Source of the DNA: Paracoccaceae bacterium | GTDB lineage: Bacteria; Pseudomonadota; Alphaproteobacteria; Rhodobacterales; Rhodobacteraceae | NCBI GenBank assembly: GCA_007131465.1 | Contig: SLQN01000531.1 | Coordinates: 1-6,337 of the forward strand | Direction: 5' to 3' | Length of the DNA stretch: 6,337 bases | Shown here: positions 5,817 through 6,337 of the stretch, piece after piece | Position numbering within the stretch: the first letter of the stretch is position 1 | Layout of the letters: each line of letters starts with the position of its first letter | The notes under the pieces: model-generated | What the model saw: only the letters and a program-made list of their open reading frames with translations | Database searches by the model: none | Told to the model about the DNA's origin: nothing | Made by a program: the position numbers and the translations under genes

Positions 5817-6337
5817 ATGGAATTCAACTTTGCAAATGCTTTCGAAAAGGTTGCCGACACGGTCCCCGACCATCCGGCGCTGATTTTCGGTGACGTGGTG
5901 CGCAGTTGGCGTGAGTATGATGACCGAGCATCACGCCTTGCGGCGGTTCTTGTGGCTCATGGTCTGGGACCCCACTCCAAGGTCGGGCTCTACCTGCATA
6001 ACAGCAACGAGTACTCCGAAGCGCATTTGGCGGCCTTCAAGCTGCGCGGAATTCCAGTGAACATCAACTACAGATATCAGGCGAAAGAGGTCGCGTACCT
6101 GCTCGAGAACGCGGACGCCGAGGCTGTCGTTTTCCACGCTCAGTACGGACCCTTGGTTGCGGAAGCGGCCCGCAATCTGCCGTCGCTCAAATGCCTCGTT
6201 TGCGTGGACGACGGTTCGGGCACAGCCCTGCAGGAGAAGGCGCTGGATTATGAATCGGCGCTCGCCTCACACGACCCGATGCCCCGCATTGATCGTCCCT
6301 TTGATGATATCTACATGATCTACACCGGTGGGACGAC
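5817..6337 (+). CDS. Acyl-CoA synthetase, FadD19-like, N-terminal part (cut by window edge)
   Basis: The first 173 residues of a second AMP-forming acyl-CoA synthetase are present, and the frame is open to the window end. The sequence stops inside the P-loop: YTGGT occupies 169-173 and two bases of the next codon remain. Before it come the usual N-terminal features: VPDHPALIFGD, the RSWREYDDRASRLAAVL helix, KVGLYLHNSNEY, and GIPVNINYRYQAKEVAYLL. The combination of KVGLY, the asparagine-rich VNINYRY and the following YLLENAD resembles mycobacterial FadD19-type enzymes, which act on steroid side-chain acids. This comparison is from memory and should be treated as tentative. Tandem ATGs at 5814 and 5817 share one frame; GGAG (5807-5810) is six bases from 5817 but only three from 5814, so I chose 5817. 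The enzyme differs strongly from the upstream synthetase and is not a recent duplicate. Expected full length is about 520-560 residues. Confidence 0.9.
   Translation, partial: MEFNFANAFEKVADTVPDHPALIFGDVVRSWREYDDRASRLAAVLVAHGLGPHSKVGLYLHNSNEYSEAHLAAFKLRGIPVNINYRYQAKEVAYLLENADAEAVVFHAQYGPLVAEAARNLPSLKCLVCVDDGSGTALQEKALDYESALASHDPMPRIDRPFDDIYMIYTGGT

Noticed and set aside
5749..5817. 22-codon + strand frame as a leader peptide gene
   Set aside because: It has only a weak AGGG upstream and no run of regulatory codons. The overlap with the next start may be chance, so I kept it only as a low-interest observation.
5432..5860. 142-codon minus-strand frame across the end of the first synthetase and the following gap
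   Set aside because: It overlaps the conserved C-terminal domain of the synthetase and the start of the next one, and the translation has no recognisable features.

Overview
The window looks like part of a catabolic gene cluster from a Gram-negative bacterium. The main evidence is a TonB-dependent outer-membrane receptor with a signal peptide and a TonB box of the EEIVVTA type. That type is typical of large receptor repertoires in Sphingomonadales and in steroid- or hydrocarbon-degrading Gammaproteobacteria. Base composition looks moderately GC-rich by eye. The species cannot be named from this sequence.

All five genes lie on the + strand. Positions 1-252 are a leader region with no convincing gene, containing one good hairpin (156-175). 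Then follow: a complete TonB-dependent receptor (253-2496); a luciferase-like flavin/F420-dependent oxidoreductase (2575-3462); a 184-residue protein I do not firmly recognise, possibly SRPBCC/START-like (3533-4087); a complete AMP-forming acyl-CoA synthetase (4166-5722); and the N-terminal third of a second acyl-CoA synthetase resembling mycobacterial FadD19 (5817 to the window edge). The gaps are 78, 70, 78 and 94 bases. None has a hairpin followed by a T-run, so one transcript is plausible, with a Shine-Dalgarno sequence ahead of each gene.

A reasonable reading is a pathway in which the receptor imports, or the cell otherwise acquires, a hydrophobic substrate. The luciferase-like enzyme would oxidise or reduce it, and the two ligases would activate carboxylic acid substrates or intermediates as CoA thioesters for beta-oxidation-like breakdown. 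The small protein could bind or transform an intermediate. Sterols, bile acids, terpenoids and unusual fatty acids are all candidate substrates. The sequence does not decide between them, and the steroid idea rests only on the FadD19-like look of the last gene.

I saw no RNA gene, CRISPR array, insertion sequence, integrase or obvious pseudogene. The protein families are known. The less ordinary points are the combination of genes, the unassigned 184-residue protein, and several small hairpins in the gaps.
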